Assembly: GCA_950106755.1 (NCBI GenBank)
Contig: OX467092.1
Span: 3,100,001-3,164,000, forward strand
DNA: 64,000 nt
Direction: 5' to 3'
Source: Climacium dendroides
Lineage: Eukaryota; Streptophyta; Bryopsida; Hypnales; Climaciaceae
The notes beneath the pieces are model-generated. The model did no database searches. It saw nothing but the letters and a program-made list of their open reading frames with translations, and had not been told where the DNA came from. The position numbers and the translations under genes are program-made. This document shows positions 34,745 through 46,398 of this stretch, in pieces (the first letter of the stretch is position 1; every line of letters starts with the position of its first letter).

Positions 34745-35479
34745 TGGCCTTTGGAGTTCAATTAAAACACTTTGGAGATTGCACTTCTTGACTTGAGATG
34801 TATAGCACAACCTAAAGTCCAAATTAGGGTTCAACAATAGCTTCATCATGCGGTTAACATTTGGTCTAAGTTTGACAACATTTAAATTCACTCTCCAATC
34901 CTTCCATGTAGGAATGATTTTAAGATTATCTACACTAAATAGGGTTTTTTAAAGGGACCTATATTAATTAATTGACATTACATACTATATAGATATCTCC
35001 CTTTTGTACATCAATAGTTATTGAAGTGTTTGGAGGGTTGTACATCATGTTCCAAACATCTACAGTTTTCCACAATAAGTCCCTTTTATTTTTTGGTCCC
35101 CTTAATACCCCTATCTATAGAACAAGAAGGGTCCTTTCCTTTGCCTATTTCAATAGACTTGTGTGGCTCTTTGTTCTCTCTTTCATTGCAAAGGGCCACT
35201 AACTTTTGATTTTCAACCTTCATCGGTGCAAATAAAGAAAAATTAAATTAAATTAAAATTAAAATATTAAAAAATTGCCAATGTTACATGGCACTAGCAT
35301 GGCACTATCAATAGCGACACACCAGATTTTTTATAATATTTTATTTTATTTTATTTTATTCTATAATTGTACCATGGGGTGCAAAACTCGCAACTTCTTT
35401 GAGGCCTAAATTTTTTTCTAATAAAATAGTCTGCTCTAAAAACAACTCTTCAAATCACACCTCTATATAGGTCTGAAAT

Positions 35480-35870
35480 GGACAATAGGTGGTCCTTAAA
35501 TGGACCTCTCAAACCATTGAGAGAATCGAGAGAAAAGCATTATTTATTGTAAGAGCCAATTACTGACCTCCATTTACTCAAATCACTTTAGAAGTTGCAA
35601 GTGGTCCAATTTTGGAAGACCTACGGTCACAAATAGGTACCTACAACAGTTTGTTTTTTAAAATTCATAAGTAATTCACAAATGATTCAAAAAAATATGA
35701 AACCACTTGTATGACGTTCCGCATCCATTTTTCTTTCTCTGAAAAATGATCCAAAAATATTTCTATTCATGGAAACCTTCAAAAAAAGGGTGGGGTGGGG
35801 TGGGGTGGGGTGGGGTGGGGGGGTGGCAGCCCTTAAATGGTCGCTTTAAGCCCATACTACCTTATTTGCT
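35480..35870. repeat. Dispersed repeat, family I, copy 2, with an internal GGGGT array
   Basis: Homologous to 28545-28910. Where copy 1 has an A-rich run, this copy carries the pentanucleotide array 35788-35823. Confidence 0.6.
35788..35823 (+). repeat. GGGGT pentanucleotide array
   Basis: Six to seven GGGGT units ending in a G-run. On the G-rich strand it has four or more runs of at least three G with single-base loops, which can form a stable G-quadruplex. Confidence 0.9.
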
Positions 35871-35918
35871 CTTATGTCTTCAATGTCCAGCCTCATGGCT
35901 TGGCTGTCTTTGCATAGT

Positions 35919-36152
35919 GTTTTTTTTTTTTTTTTTTTTTAATGCAATGGTTCTGCTGTTTGTTAGGAAGAAAGCCAAGGAAAATCCAAGGGTAGACCAC
36001 CTGCCTGCTGCTTCAAGTTTTTTAGTTCAATTATTGATTGTTTGTTTTTGTTACCAACTTGAGCAAGGCAAGGTTGTACTGAACTGTACAGCAGAGACAA
36101 GACAAGCTTATTATTTGGTTGAAGTTTGAATAAGAAGAAGAAGAAGAAGGTA
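35919..36152. repeat. Poly-T run and GAA microsatellite
   Basis: About 22 T at 35919-35940 and AGAAGAAGAAGAAGAAGG near 36133-36150. Confidence 0.75.
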
Positions 36153-38918
36153 TGTTGCAGCCAATAGTTGTGCATTTCTTGGCATGTCTCTCAACTGCCA
36201 ACACTCATATTTTATTCGGCATGTCGCACGACCAAATGAATGTTCGGGGAGAAGCTCGGGGTAGTTCATTGTTAGCTCATGGAATTGGGGAAAAAAAATT
36301 GTTTGTGTTTTGAAACATTGAAAAATCTGGGTGAAAAAAACTATTTGGAGTAAAAAAAATAGAGGAAAAAATGGACTCGGTACTTGAAAAATTGGTTCAA
36401 TATAGGAATAATGGGAAATCAGCTGGGAAAAATATCCAGAACAATATTGGCAACCAATGTTAGGGGTAAGTATTGATCAAATTTGTTTGGCAATGGACAA
36501 ACATAAACTAGTATTATAGTTCAATGTTTACAATAAGGTAGGATGGCGTGTTGTCAATCCTTTAGTTGTCTAACATATTTAGACTAATCAAATTAGAGAG
36601 TTTTTCACATGTATTTTGGTCAACTCGTTTTTAAGTTAAAAAAAAAGACTCATTATAGATAGTCAAAGCAAATATATATAACTTCCCATTGTTGTCCCAA
36701 GGGGTGAATTATTCTTGTCCATTTGGATTCTAATGTGTTCTTTTTAATTCCCTATATGTTTGCAATCATGAGCCAAAAACCTCCTTGATGAGTGTGGAAT
36801 AATGAATAAACCATTTGCCATGTGTAAACTTGATAGTATATAATCGTGACTTTTCAATTCAATTCAATTCAAACTCTTTCAATTCCAATTCCATATTGAA
36901 GTCTTTACAATATTCAGTATATTAGGATACAGTAGGGCACAATTGAAACCAAAAGTAGGGATTGCAATTAGGTTTGCAATTGAATTTGCAATTAATTTTT
37001 AACACGTGTACCTCAATTACAACAATATTGACATATCTATCCACCAAGTTCAATATAAAAATGATTTCAAAATTAGGTGTAAACCTTTTTGATAAATTAT
37101 TTATCAAAAAAGTTATTTGGAAAAAATTTATAAATATTTCCATTTTAAACATTTGTTGAAATTTATATTAGACAATAAATAAATATTTTGTAAGAATGTG
37201 ATGATCATAAAAAAGTGCCAAGATGGCGATCACTTAAAATTTGGTGAAGCACTATGTATCTACATTTATCCATCTTTTGGACCAAAAGAAATTGTTTTGT
37301 AAAAGAAAGACTTTTTATTTGGAAAAAAAAAGGATTGGTGTGGATTTTGCCCTTTACTTACAATAGTAAAAGATGTATGTACTAACCATGGGAATGACTT
37401 AGAGAATGTTGTTTCTCTAGTGCGACTTGGAATTACATATTTATAAAGACAAGTGAAAGAAAAAAACAATTAATGTAGCCCAAAGGCATCTTCAACAAAA
37501 ATAAAATATAAGCCATCCAAATCTATTTATAACCTTTCAATGGTACATTTAGAATTTGAAAATACTATCGTTGAAAGTGCATCTCAAAGTAAGTTGAATA
37601 GCCCTATGGAAATTCAAATTTTTAACATTGGACAATCTTAAACAAAAGCCTTTGAAAGTAAGCTTAAGACAAAAAAAAATTAGAGGCTTTTAGCAAATTA
37701 TACTTAAACTCTAAATGCCCACAAAGGCTCTTCACTCCAAAATCATCTCCAAAATTGTTGTTCTAAAATGAAAGTATAATTTTTTTTTTAAATAACTTTT
37801 TGACAAATCTAACTATAAAATCTTTTTCACTACTATCAAATTACTCAACCTTATAGTTTTTAAAGATTAAAACTTTGACTTTATGAATTCAAAGTTCAAA
37901 GCCAAAGTTTCAATCAAAATTCAATTTTTGAAAAAACAACAATATTTTTTTTGGGAAAAATGACCTCAAGGACCTACATTTCAAACTTTCACATAAAAGA
38001 ATTTTCCATTTTTACAAAATGCAATTGTAAATAGTAAAGATGCATGCCAATTTTCACAAGGATTGGAACAATGGAATATTGTTATCAAAGCCTTGCAATT
38101 AAGTGAGCAACATTGGGCAAACAAAATTTTTGAAATGATGTTGATCACAAAATGCTTCAACCAATTAGTTCCTTGCCCACTTACAGACCCAAGGAATATT
38201 TTTCTTTGGATGATCATTGATTGGCTATGTTTCTCCCCTAAGATAATCCATAATGAACATTTGTTGCAATGTCTTGACTTTGAAAAATCCCCCAAAGTGG
38301 AGTTTTTGTCCTACATGTGCAACAATTCAAACCTTGAAAAATTTATCTCTAAAAGTTATGCACAAAAAAAGGTGAGACGGAAATTTTTTTAAATAGATAC
38401 TTTGATATTTGATTTTTATAATATAGTAAAAATAATAATAATTTTAAAAGATCCATTTTTCATAAATTGAAGATATTTTTTCTAATCATTTGCATCTTTG
38501 GATAAAAATTGTGTTTTTTCACATGGGCAAAGGAAGTGCACTTTGAGCATATGTGGAAGGTGAACACTTTAATATTTTTAGAAAATCTCTTTGTAGGCTT
38601 GTGTCAAAATCCTTGTATCCCAATTTTTTACCTTCAAATTCCCATTTTTGGGTCAGAAACAATACTAAAAATCCTCCAAATGGCAAACGTAGACATCTAA
38701 TTGGGAGAAGTTTTACAATAGTAAAATAATTTTTTTTAATTTTTTAAAGAAAGTACTCAATGTCTACAACTACTACATGTACCTTTATTTCAAATTTCAT
38801 AGAAAATAGACATATGACACAAAATTTATGAGCAAAAAAGCACTTGTCAAAGGTCAAGGGGACAAAAAAAGGGCAAGTGATTTTTGCAATGACCTTGGAA
38901 TTCAAAATTAACAAACTC
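36153..38918. other. AT-rich, no supportable gene
   Basis: Simple AATTC runs at about 36857-36895 and a TTGCAATT-rich stretch at 36960-37000. ORFs such as 38063-38392 have AT-driven composition and no domain. Confidence 0.5.
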
Positions 38919-38922
38919 TTAA

Positions 38923-39190
38923 CCCCTAAAGATCCATGTGTCAAGAATTGGCAAATACTTATGAAACTACCAAAATTAAGTACTCTCTAAAAAAGATTGT
39001 TAATCAAATTTTATTACTCTATAGTATTTTTTTAGAATTTGTAGCTATAGGATCTTATTCTTGACTAGTATTTGTGTCACATATTAAAAATTTGGGATTT
39101 GAGGACTATGTATGTGTGACAACAATACTTGCAAAGTGGAGCAAAATGTTTTTTCCAAGACTACTCAAAATTTTGACAATGTGGAACTTT
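38923..39190 (+). mobile_element. Family B MITE, 5' fragment
   Basis: TTAA (38919-38922) is followed by CCCCTAAAGATCC. Farther in, AGCTATAGGATCTTATTC and AAAAATTTGGGATTTG correspond to blocks in 61306-62138. The remainder is lost. Confidence 0.6.
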
Positions 39191-41216
39191 ACATTTGAGT
39201 AGGGCTCACAATTAAAAGAAGTGCACAAATTTTTGAGGCAAAATGATGGGTTTTTTTTGTCTGAGTTGGGAGTTGTCCAAAATAATTTTTAAATAATTTT
39301 TTTTTCAACTGTTAGATAGTCATAATAATTAAATCCCCCAAAACAATTTGCTTATTTCCATAATTTCAGTAGAAAAAAAGATGAAGAAAAAAAATTTGTT
39401 TCTACAATTAAGATGGCCAAATTTTTCAAAAATCATTTTGTCTTGTAAGGAGCTTTAGGCCTTAAAGTTACACCAACCTTCATAAATGGTTAGAGTTATT
39501 TCTCTCTCTTCTACGAGGGCAAGAAAAAAAATTCACTTGGTTTTGGTTGCAAGGGATCAAGCTTTGTTATGTCAATTGCAACTACACTTAGGAAGTAACA
39601 CTAATCACCCTTTTAAGAAGGATAACCTAATCTCAGCAATAGCCCTTTAACTCTATGTTTAAAAATAACCAACAACTAGTTCAAAGTTAATTGATAGAAT
39701 AAAAAAAAAATTACAATTTGAAAACATCAAGAATAAAAACTAGTAAAACATCTACAAACTTTCTATCTTGAATAAAGCCTAGAGAAAAATAACCGAACTA
39801 CGAACTTCAAAAAAGAGTTCAACCAAAGCAAGGCCACCTGTCTTGCAAAATGCAGGCAGCCTCGACCTGTAAAGATGGGGGCTTGGTCGGATTTGGCAGC
39901 GAGGCTACTAGGCTTGCTCCACCCATGGCCTCTCAAGAGACCATACCCCCAACTTGACAACTCACATCAATTATTGGAAGTAAATAGAGAGAGTAAAGTT
40001 GCAACGCGGACAGTAATTGCCATAGTGAAAACTGCGAAAATAGAATGTGAAAGAACAGGAGTCCCGAACCTCTACCAACCTTTGCGCCTCTTGTTGCTTT
40101 CTGTTTTGCCAAGCTGCAGGGTGGCTTGCAAATTGAGGTTGTTTTGCCAATCGCAAAGCATTTTCGGCTTGCATTTTCGGCTTGCTCCTCCTAAGAGGCC
40201 ATCCATTTTATAGGACAGGTGGGGTTGTTTTTGGAGGTGCCTCTTAAGAGTTCATCCAAGTTATAGGACGGGTGTTAGGCAATTGAAGAAAAATATCCGA
40301 TAAAAAACTTTTCAAAAAACAACAACTTCCCGGACACTGCCTTCCTACATATTTTCTGAGGGCCCAATAGCGGCGTTGAAAAAGTCCCCTAAAGTTCGTC
40401 CCCTTTTGCAAAAGGGTCAAGGCGGCCCTCCTGGCCCTGGCCCCTGCCCGTCCGCGCTGCCCGCCCGAAAAAGCCCCTTCCCACTCCTTGGCCCCAGCAG
40501 CGTGCGTGGCCAGGTGTCCCGTCCCCGTCCCTCGCTGCCCCTGCAAAGAGCCGTTGCTGGGGTCTGTTGGTCCGTGGTCCGTGTTCGTGGTCCGTCCCCA
40601 TCGACCGAGGGACCGATCCGTTCAATGATGGGCCAGGCGGGTCCCGGCGCCATTGAATGCAGCTGCCTTATCTCCGGGCCCTCGGGCTCTGAAAGGCTGC
40701 CAGCCCTAACTGGAAGGCATCCGCATTGAAGGCTCTTGGAAAGGGATGCAGCAAAGCGGGGCACCAAAGTAGACACACTAGGCACCTTGCTTACGACGGA
40801 GGGTGCCTTGGTTCATGTACGGGAGTTTCAAGTAAAGTAGGCTATTGTAAGCAGGGAGAGAGAGAGAGGTCCATGAAGCGACCATCGAAGAGCTGAAAAC
40901 ATAAATTTTGAGGAGGTGAAACCTCTTAGAAATATTTTTCATTGAATTTTTCTTGAGAGAGAAGTGGAATGGGCATCTAAACCAAGTCGTTTCGTATATT
41001 TTGGAGCTTTGTGGAATTAGTTATGAAAATTTGAAGTTGAAATGGCACGGGGCTCTATGATCACCCACCTCCTTGACTATGTACATTGCTTGTACATTGT
41101 TGAAGGCTGTGAAAAAACAACATGTGAAAATAGGGTACATTTGAAGAGGTGGGTGATTTTAGAGCCGGTGTGCTTTTAGAAACTCCAACCTTGGTTTAGA
41201 CTTTGGAGAATACATT
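39191..41216. other. No supportable gene; GC-rich island 40380-40720 and tandem repeat 40190-40270
   Basis: A sharp GC-rich block of about 340 bp stands in AT-rich DNA. ORFs of 66-122 codons are open in several frames on both strands, which GC-rich DNA gives by chance; none has a known domain. Just upstream, ATAGGACAGGTGGGG and ATAGGACGGGTGTTA mark two loosely repeated units of about 55 bp. Confidence 0.45.
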
Positions 41217-41363
41217 GGGCAAACGAGGATTGTCCCTCTTATTGCCCCAACCAATAGTAAATGTAAGAAAAACTCAAAATTTGCAAATTTTATAATGGGT
41301 GGAGTTTTTTTTTTAAATCAAGGGTAAAACATGGGTCAATAGGGAGGTCAATCCTCCCTGGCC
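41217..41363. mobile_element. Family C MITE, short form, with 8-bp target duplication
   Basis: The left end GGGCAAACGAGGATTGTCCC and the right end GGTCAATCCTCCCTGGCC are diverged inverted repeats. AATACATT stands directly on both sides (41209-41216 and 41364-41371). The inner sequence retains CTTATTGCCCCAACCAA. An 8-bp duplication suits hAT- or Mutator-type elements. Confidence 0.75.
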
Positions 41364-42438
41364 AATACATTTCTAGTTTCATCACACAAGTATAAAGTCA
41401 TAAACTGCTAGTGGAAAGTGTCCCATTCATTTTCCAAAATAGTTATTAGGTTTTCTTTACTTAATTATGTGATTTTTCTATAAAATTGGATATTGCGTAT
41501 TTTCCATCCAATTACATTTTGTTCATCACATTTTCTCCATCCTTTGCCTCCCCCATTGGACTCCACCTTCCTCATCCAACCTTCTTTATGAAATCCCCAA
41601 TGATGTTGGCTATTGTATATAAATTTTTTAGGCAACTTTTATTGAGAAAACTTAAATCTAGGCAAACATTAGTAACAAGTATAGAGGAATTTTCAATTGG
41701 AAAGAGAATATTTTGTCATTTGAGCACATTCACCCTAAATGGATCAATACAATTTGAAATAGTGTAAATAAGGGGGGCCTTTCATCTTGCAAATGAATGC
41801 CATGTGAGTGATCTCTAAAAATCCACAAGAAATTAAATTCATTTACACACATGGAAACATCCCTTGGACTTTTGAAATTTTGGGGAAATTTTTGGCCTAA
41901 CCATTCAAAGTCAAAATTGAGTATTTAAAAAAAATTATATAAATGTTTTTTTTGTTAATAAAATTTCAATAGAGTCATTTATGTACAATTTAATTAAGTG
42001 GTTGTACAGTTGTTAGATGAAATGTATTTTTTTTCACCTCAATTGGGACATATTGGCATTTAAATTAATATTTGAAGTTTTCATATTTTTTAACCCAACC
42101 TTGTGTGTGAATGTAATCTTTACTATCAATTATTGGTGTTGTACTATGATGAACTTTGGAAGTAAAATCTCTTCATTTGGGGGGGGGAGTTATCCATTTT
42201 CACTTTGGCATGTATTTTATTCTATACAACTAAAAAAACAATATTCCTTCGTCCATACTTCAATCATTTAAATTTGAATTGCGTTAAGTTGTAACTATAG
42301 ATACGATTCTTTAAGGAAGATTTTTAGAATGTGCCTTTGTGGAAAACAAAAATATTACTTTCAAAATATTTTGTATCACAGTTCAATTATTCACAAAGAA
42401 TAAACAAAAATAGTATTGTTGTAGATAAGCCAGTTTCT
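41364..42438. other. AT-rich, no gene
   Basis: ORFs 41486-41767 and 42017-42271 have no recognisable domain. A G9 run lies at about 42180. Confidence 0.5.
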
Positions 42439-42442
42439 ATAA

Positions 42443-43015
42443 CCCCTAAAGTCCCATTGTCCCTACAAGGGACAAAATGAATTTCGGGGGGCTCATATGA
42501 TCTCAATTTTTACTGAATTTTTTAAAAACTTTCCCATAAGATACAAAAACTTATGAGCTTTGGGGGAATATAATTTTTATTTCAATTGGTACCCGGGAGC
42601 AAAAGTTATGCCACAATAACCTCAAAATGGGGGTGACCGGGTAGAAAAAAATCCATAAAAATTTGAAATTAAAATTATTATTTTTTTCTTGTAGATTATA
42701 CTTTTTGTAAATGGGAAGCTTTAATTCATTTCATTTGGATTAGAGATGTGAAAGTTATGGAGCTTCTTGTTTTGCAGGCAATCTTAGCCACTTCTTGAAA
42801 GAAATTCATTTTTTTCACTTTGAATGCTAATATCTTTCAATCTATACGGTCGAAAATCACAAAAAAAATTATCACGTAATCTCAGACAAGTGTAGAATAA
42901 GATCCTACAATCAAATTTTTAAAAATATTTAAAAAAAATTATTTTGTAGCTGAACGTAGCAAAAGTGGTAGTTTAAAGTGGTTTTGACACAAAAATGGCC
43001 TTGGGACTTTAAGGG
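42443..43015 (-). mobile_element. Family B MITE with intact ends and 4-bp target duplication (573 bp)
   Basis: The left end CCCCTAAAGTCCCATTGTCC and the right end GGCCTTGGGACTTTAAGGG are inverted repeats. ATAA stands directly on both sides (42439-42442 and 43016-43019). The inside aligns in reverse with 61306-62138 (TTTCAATTGGTACCCGGGAG, GTGAAAGTTATGGAGCTTC, ATAAGATCCTACAATCAAA) but is about 260 bp shorter. No ORF. This copy defines the family's ends best. Confidence 0.88.
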
Positions 43016-43046
43016 ATAATAGTACTAAATGATTCTGTGACTTTAA

Positions 43047-43330
43047 CCCCTAAAGTCCCAAAGTCCCTATAACAGCCTCCTGGGATTTTAAGTAGGCTTG
43101 TGTGACCTCAATTTTTGACATGATTAAAAGAAAATTGAAGATAGGAAATCACATTAGCTCTTTGGAAATACAATTTTTTAAATTTCAATTGGTGCCTCCC
43201 TAAGTATGGGGTGCATTTTGGGTAGAAATAATTTTAAAAATTGTCATTTTTTACAACACCAACAAAAAAGAAAAAAATAATTTTTGAATAAAAATTTCAA
43301 CCCTATAAAATTATAACAACCTACTATAAG
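43047..43330 (-). mobile_element. Family B MITE, truncated copy next to the intact one
   Basis: TTAA (43043-43046) then CCCCTAAAGTCCCAAAGTCC, followed by CCTCAATTTTTGACATGATT and TTTCAATTGGTGCC. It lies only 27 bp beyond the previous element, in the same orientation; the second half is missing. Confidence 0.7.
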
Positions 43331-43822
43331 AACATGTGGAAATACTTTGATTTTTTTTATTGTATAGATTGAAGGATTTTAAATTTGAAGTCATTAGTAG
43401 AAGACCAACAAAACAACTCATGATAAGACCCACATGTGCTTTTAGTTGCCATGTGGATCTTCTTATGGATCGTTTGTTTGATTTAGGCATGGCAACTTTA
43501 GTTAGAGTGCACATTAAACTTGAAAAGAAGATGCACTTGTCAAGAAGTCATCCAATTTGCAAGGTGAATGGGCATTTGGACATGAAAATAAGTTTCTTAT
43601 GCAAGTCGGTACATGACCTAAAAAACAACTTGTCTCATCTAATTGATGGTTGATTACTTGGTAAGGACTCTCAAACGGTGATTCATTCTCTTTTCAAATT
43701 GAGCCACTGGTAATGCTCTTCGACCGAGTTTGTAAAATAAAATTTTTCCCTATCCCTCCTCGATATGAAAGACACACATTAATTCTCATGGAATGAGATT
43801 CTTGCACTTTCTCATACACCTA
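43331..43822. other. No gene; a 97-codon plus ORF without a domain
   Basis: ORF 43360-43653 has a somewhat protein-like composition (HVDLLMDRLFDLGM). It might be a retrotransposon-derived fragment. I cannot assign it. Confidence 0.3.
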
Positions 43823-44063
43823 CACTAAATAGTGAAATTAGGTTGCCTGAACAATTAGGTTGCCTTACTCAGGAAAGTTACCTCATGACTCACCACTCGT
43901 GCAGATGGAGGCACAAGCAATTCTCTAAACTGAGTCATGAACTAGTGCACCAACCCATGCTCCTACATTAGTGCATCCATCTACACTAACTTAACTGTAC
44001 ATATTTATATAGTGTGGAATGTCGAGAATTTAGTGTGGGCCAACCTAATTTCACTATTTAGTG
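43823..44063. mobile_element. Family E MITE, uninterrupted copy (241 bp), TA duplication
   Basis: CACTAAATAGTGAAATTAGG at the left and CCTAATTTCACTATTTAGTG at the right are perfect inverted repeats. TA stands on both sides. The interior matches 11484-11723 closely (ATGGAGGCACAAGCAATTCT). Confidence 0.82.
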
Positions 44064-45394
44064 TAGTGTAATTGTTTTTTGTAATTTTTTAAAATTATTA
44101 TTATTAGACTTCCGCTGCATGTGAAGTTACTTGAGTCGCTTCCTTGTTCCCATTGTCTGCATGCAGTGACCCTCCATGCTCTTCTATATATTTTCCAAAC
44201 ATGAGAATTATTTAGAAGTCCCCCTTGATTGTAGATATTATTGTTTTTGGCCCCATTCCTTGTGATTGTGCAGGGCCAAACCCAAGTGCTTTTGCTGAAT
44301 TTAGCTGGCCGCCCCCTGGTGAGCATCTGGAGCTCCCCTTCCTTTTGTTTCTCAGCGCCATGGGGGCTGAAGAGGCTCAAGCAGATAATTAAGAGGAACC
44401 ACAGCCTTAATTTGGCTTGCATTGGGCTCCTGAAAAGATGGGACACACCTGCCAAATAAACACACCACACTCAAAATCCTTGGTCGTCCAATGTGGGAAG
44501 AAACAAAGTAAAGTAACCCCAATGTGAGAAGAAACAAAGTAAAGAAACCACCAATGTTGTCTATTTTTTTCTGACAAAATTTGACGTTGTTGAAGGAGGG
44601 CCATTGGATCTGATTGTCAATCTAGTTGTTGATTTGGATATAGAAAGACAAATATAGATACACTAATAGAGATATTGAATACATAAACACATCCAAAAAT
44701 ATTTACAAAAACCATTTAACTTGTATTGTTTGCTGACGAGATTCATTTTGGAAAAAACCAAGAGGTGTGAGGTGGGAAAATTAACCAAGCCCTTAGGGTG
44801 GTAGGAGAATTCGTATCATTAAGAAAAATTCAAGCCTCCAAGAGTTTGTGAGGTCTCACCATCGTGGTGCAATTACAGAAATAATTTTTTTTTTAATAAA
44901 TTTGACGTGGCACTATTGATGCCATGTCAACTCCATGTCAGATTTGATATTTTTAAATATTGAATTTTTATTTTTTATTTTAAAAAACTAATAATTAATT
45001 TTTTTGTACTAACACTCCTAGAGTACTGAAAATCAGAAATTGGTGGCCTTTTCAAGCCTGAAACTTTTCCTAATGATGCATGCCTATGTGCATATGTATT
45101 CATATGGATGGCTCATATATAAATCTCCAAGGGGGCAATTTAAGCATTTGGGAATTTTTTTGTCTTTTACTGCGTACTTTCCTTCAATTCCCAAATTGAA
45201 TTGGTTTTTCAAATCTAAAGTCTAGTTATTTTCTCTACTTTTCATTCAAAATATAAAATTTTCAGTTTTTTGTACTGTTTTTTTGCCGATGTTTTCAAAT
45301 TGCCACCAGTTTTTTTTCCCAATTCCACCGGCTAATTTGGAATTGGTCACCAGTTCTTAAGGCTATACCTTAAGTTAGTTTGTCACATTGAAAT
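44064..45394. other. No gene; short tandem repeat at 44489-44550
   Basis: Two units sharing GAAGAAACAAAGTAAAG, spaced about 31 bp. The minus ORF 44054-44470 has no domain and overlaps family E at its end. Confidence 0.45.
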
Positions 45395-45580
45395 CTCCCA
45401 AATTGTACACCCCCCGATCGCATTCTTGATATCATCGGAAAGCCCTCGGTGTAGAGGTGCACAGGCATTATTTTGTGAGATTCCGACTCAGGGTGAGAAA
45501 GTTATATTTTTCGTTCTAAACATTTAGAAAATTAATTTTGCTTTTTGTTTTGACTGTGGCAACGACACAGGACACACTAG
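45395..45580 (+). repeat. Dispersed repeat, family G, copy 3
   Basis: The 3' end GTGGCAACGACACAGGACAC then ACTAG followed by T matches 22735-22949. CGGAAAGCCC also resembles the GGAAAGCCC of copy 1. Confidence 0.55.
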
Positions 45581-46189
45581 TCAGTCAGAAAATGAATAAG
45601 TGACAAGTATTAATAAGTAACCACATGAGTGAGTCTTCTGAGTGACTACTATCCACCCACAAGGCAAAAGACTGTCACCCAATTAATGGATTTCGCTCCG
45701 TTTCACTCACTGCTTGCCATGTGGAAAGAAAAAAGAAAAAGCAACTGAAGGGAGCATAGTTTTAACTTAACAGTAAAATAACTTAAGCCTTCAGTTCGAC
45801 CTTGCTTGCCACTGGCTGATGACTGGGATTCACTTCAGTCCATTTTTGTAAAAAAAATTAATTTAATTTAATTTATTTTCTGCTGATTTTGGGTGCAATG
45901 AAAGTCGTTGCATGTTACGATATAAAAAGCAAAGAAAAAACAAAAGAATCCGCCAGGTTAGCATTCTGACAGGGGGTAATATAGGGTCTGTCTCCAAAGT
46001 TACCACAAGTTAGTTATTACCCTGAGTGATTACCCTACTTTTCTTTTAACTGAGAAGATGAGTGCCACTCAAGTAGACAGACGGAAGTTCATGCAAGACT
46101 TTCATTACAATCAGGAATCACTTGAAAAGTAGTAGTCATTTGACCATTGGAAAGTCGGTCAAAGCCATCTGAAATAAGGCCAAAAAAAA
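45581..46189. other. No gene seen
   Basis: AT-rich, with an AATTT microsatellite near 45850-45880. Confidence 0.5.
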
Positions 46190-46394
46190 CATTTGTCACT
46201 TGGAATGCAATTATCTTGCAATCTGCACAGTCAAATTTCCTGAAATTTTTATCACATCATGTAAGATTGGTAAAAGATTATATTTTGAAAAAAATTCCAT
46301 CATGTACATTTTATCAATTAATGCAGTAGAAAAGGCAGTTTTTAGTGTTTCTTGAGGTTGAAAATCCTAAAAAAATGCCTTGGGACTTTAGGGG
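46190..46394 (-). mobile_element. Family B MITE fragment
   Basis: It ends GCCTTGGGACTTTAGGGG followed by TTAA (46395-46398). Inside, ATCTTGCAATCTGCACAGTC and ATCATGTAAGATTGG match the terminal 200 bp of the family in reverse. Confidence 0.65.
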
Positions 46395-46398
46395 TTAA

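Larger units (their letters stand above)
34745..35965. repeat. Dispersed repeat, family K, copy split by inserts
   Basis: Three blocks (about 34750-34920, 35110-35180 and 35865-35965) match in order the single compact stretch 55030-55370. The third contains TGGCTTGGCTGTCTTTG, a T-run and AATGCAATGGTTCT. Between blocks two and three lies family I copy 2, so this copy was enlarged by later insertions. Confidence 0.6.

Noticed and set aside
40244..40785. ORFs of 78-122 codons in the GC island
   Set aside because: Open frames on both strands are expected in GC-rich DNA; no domain.
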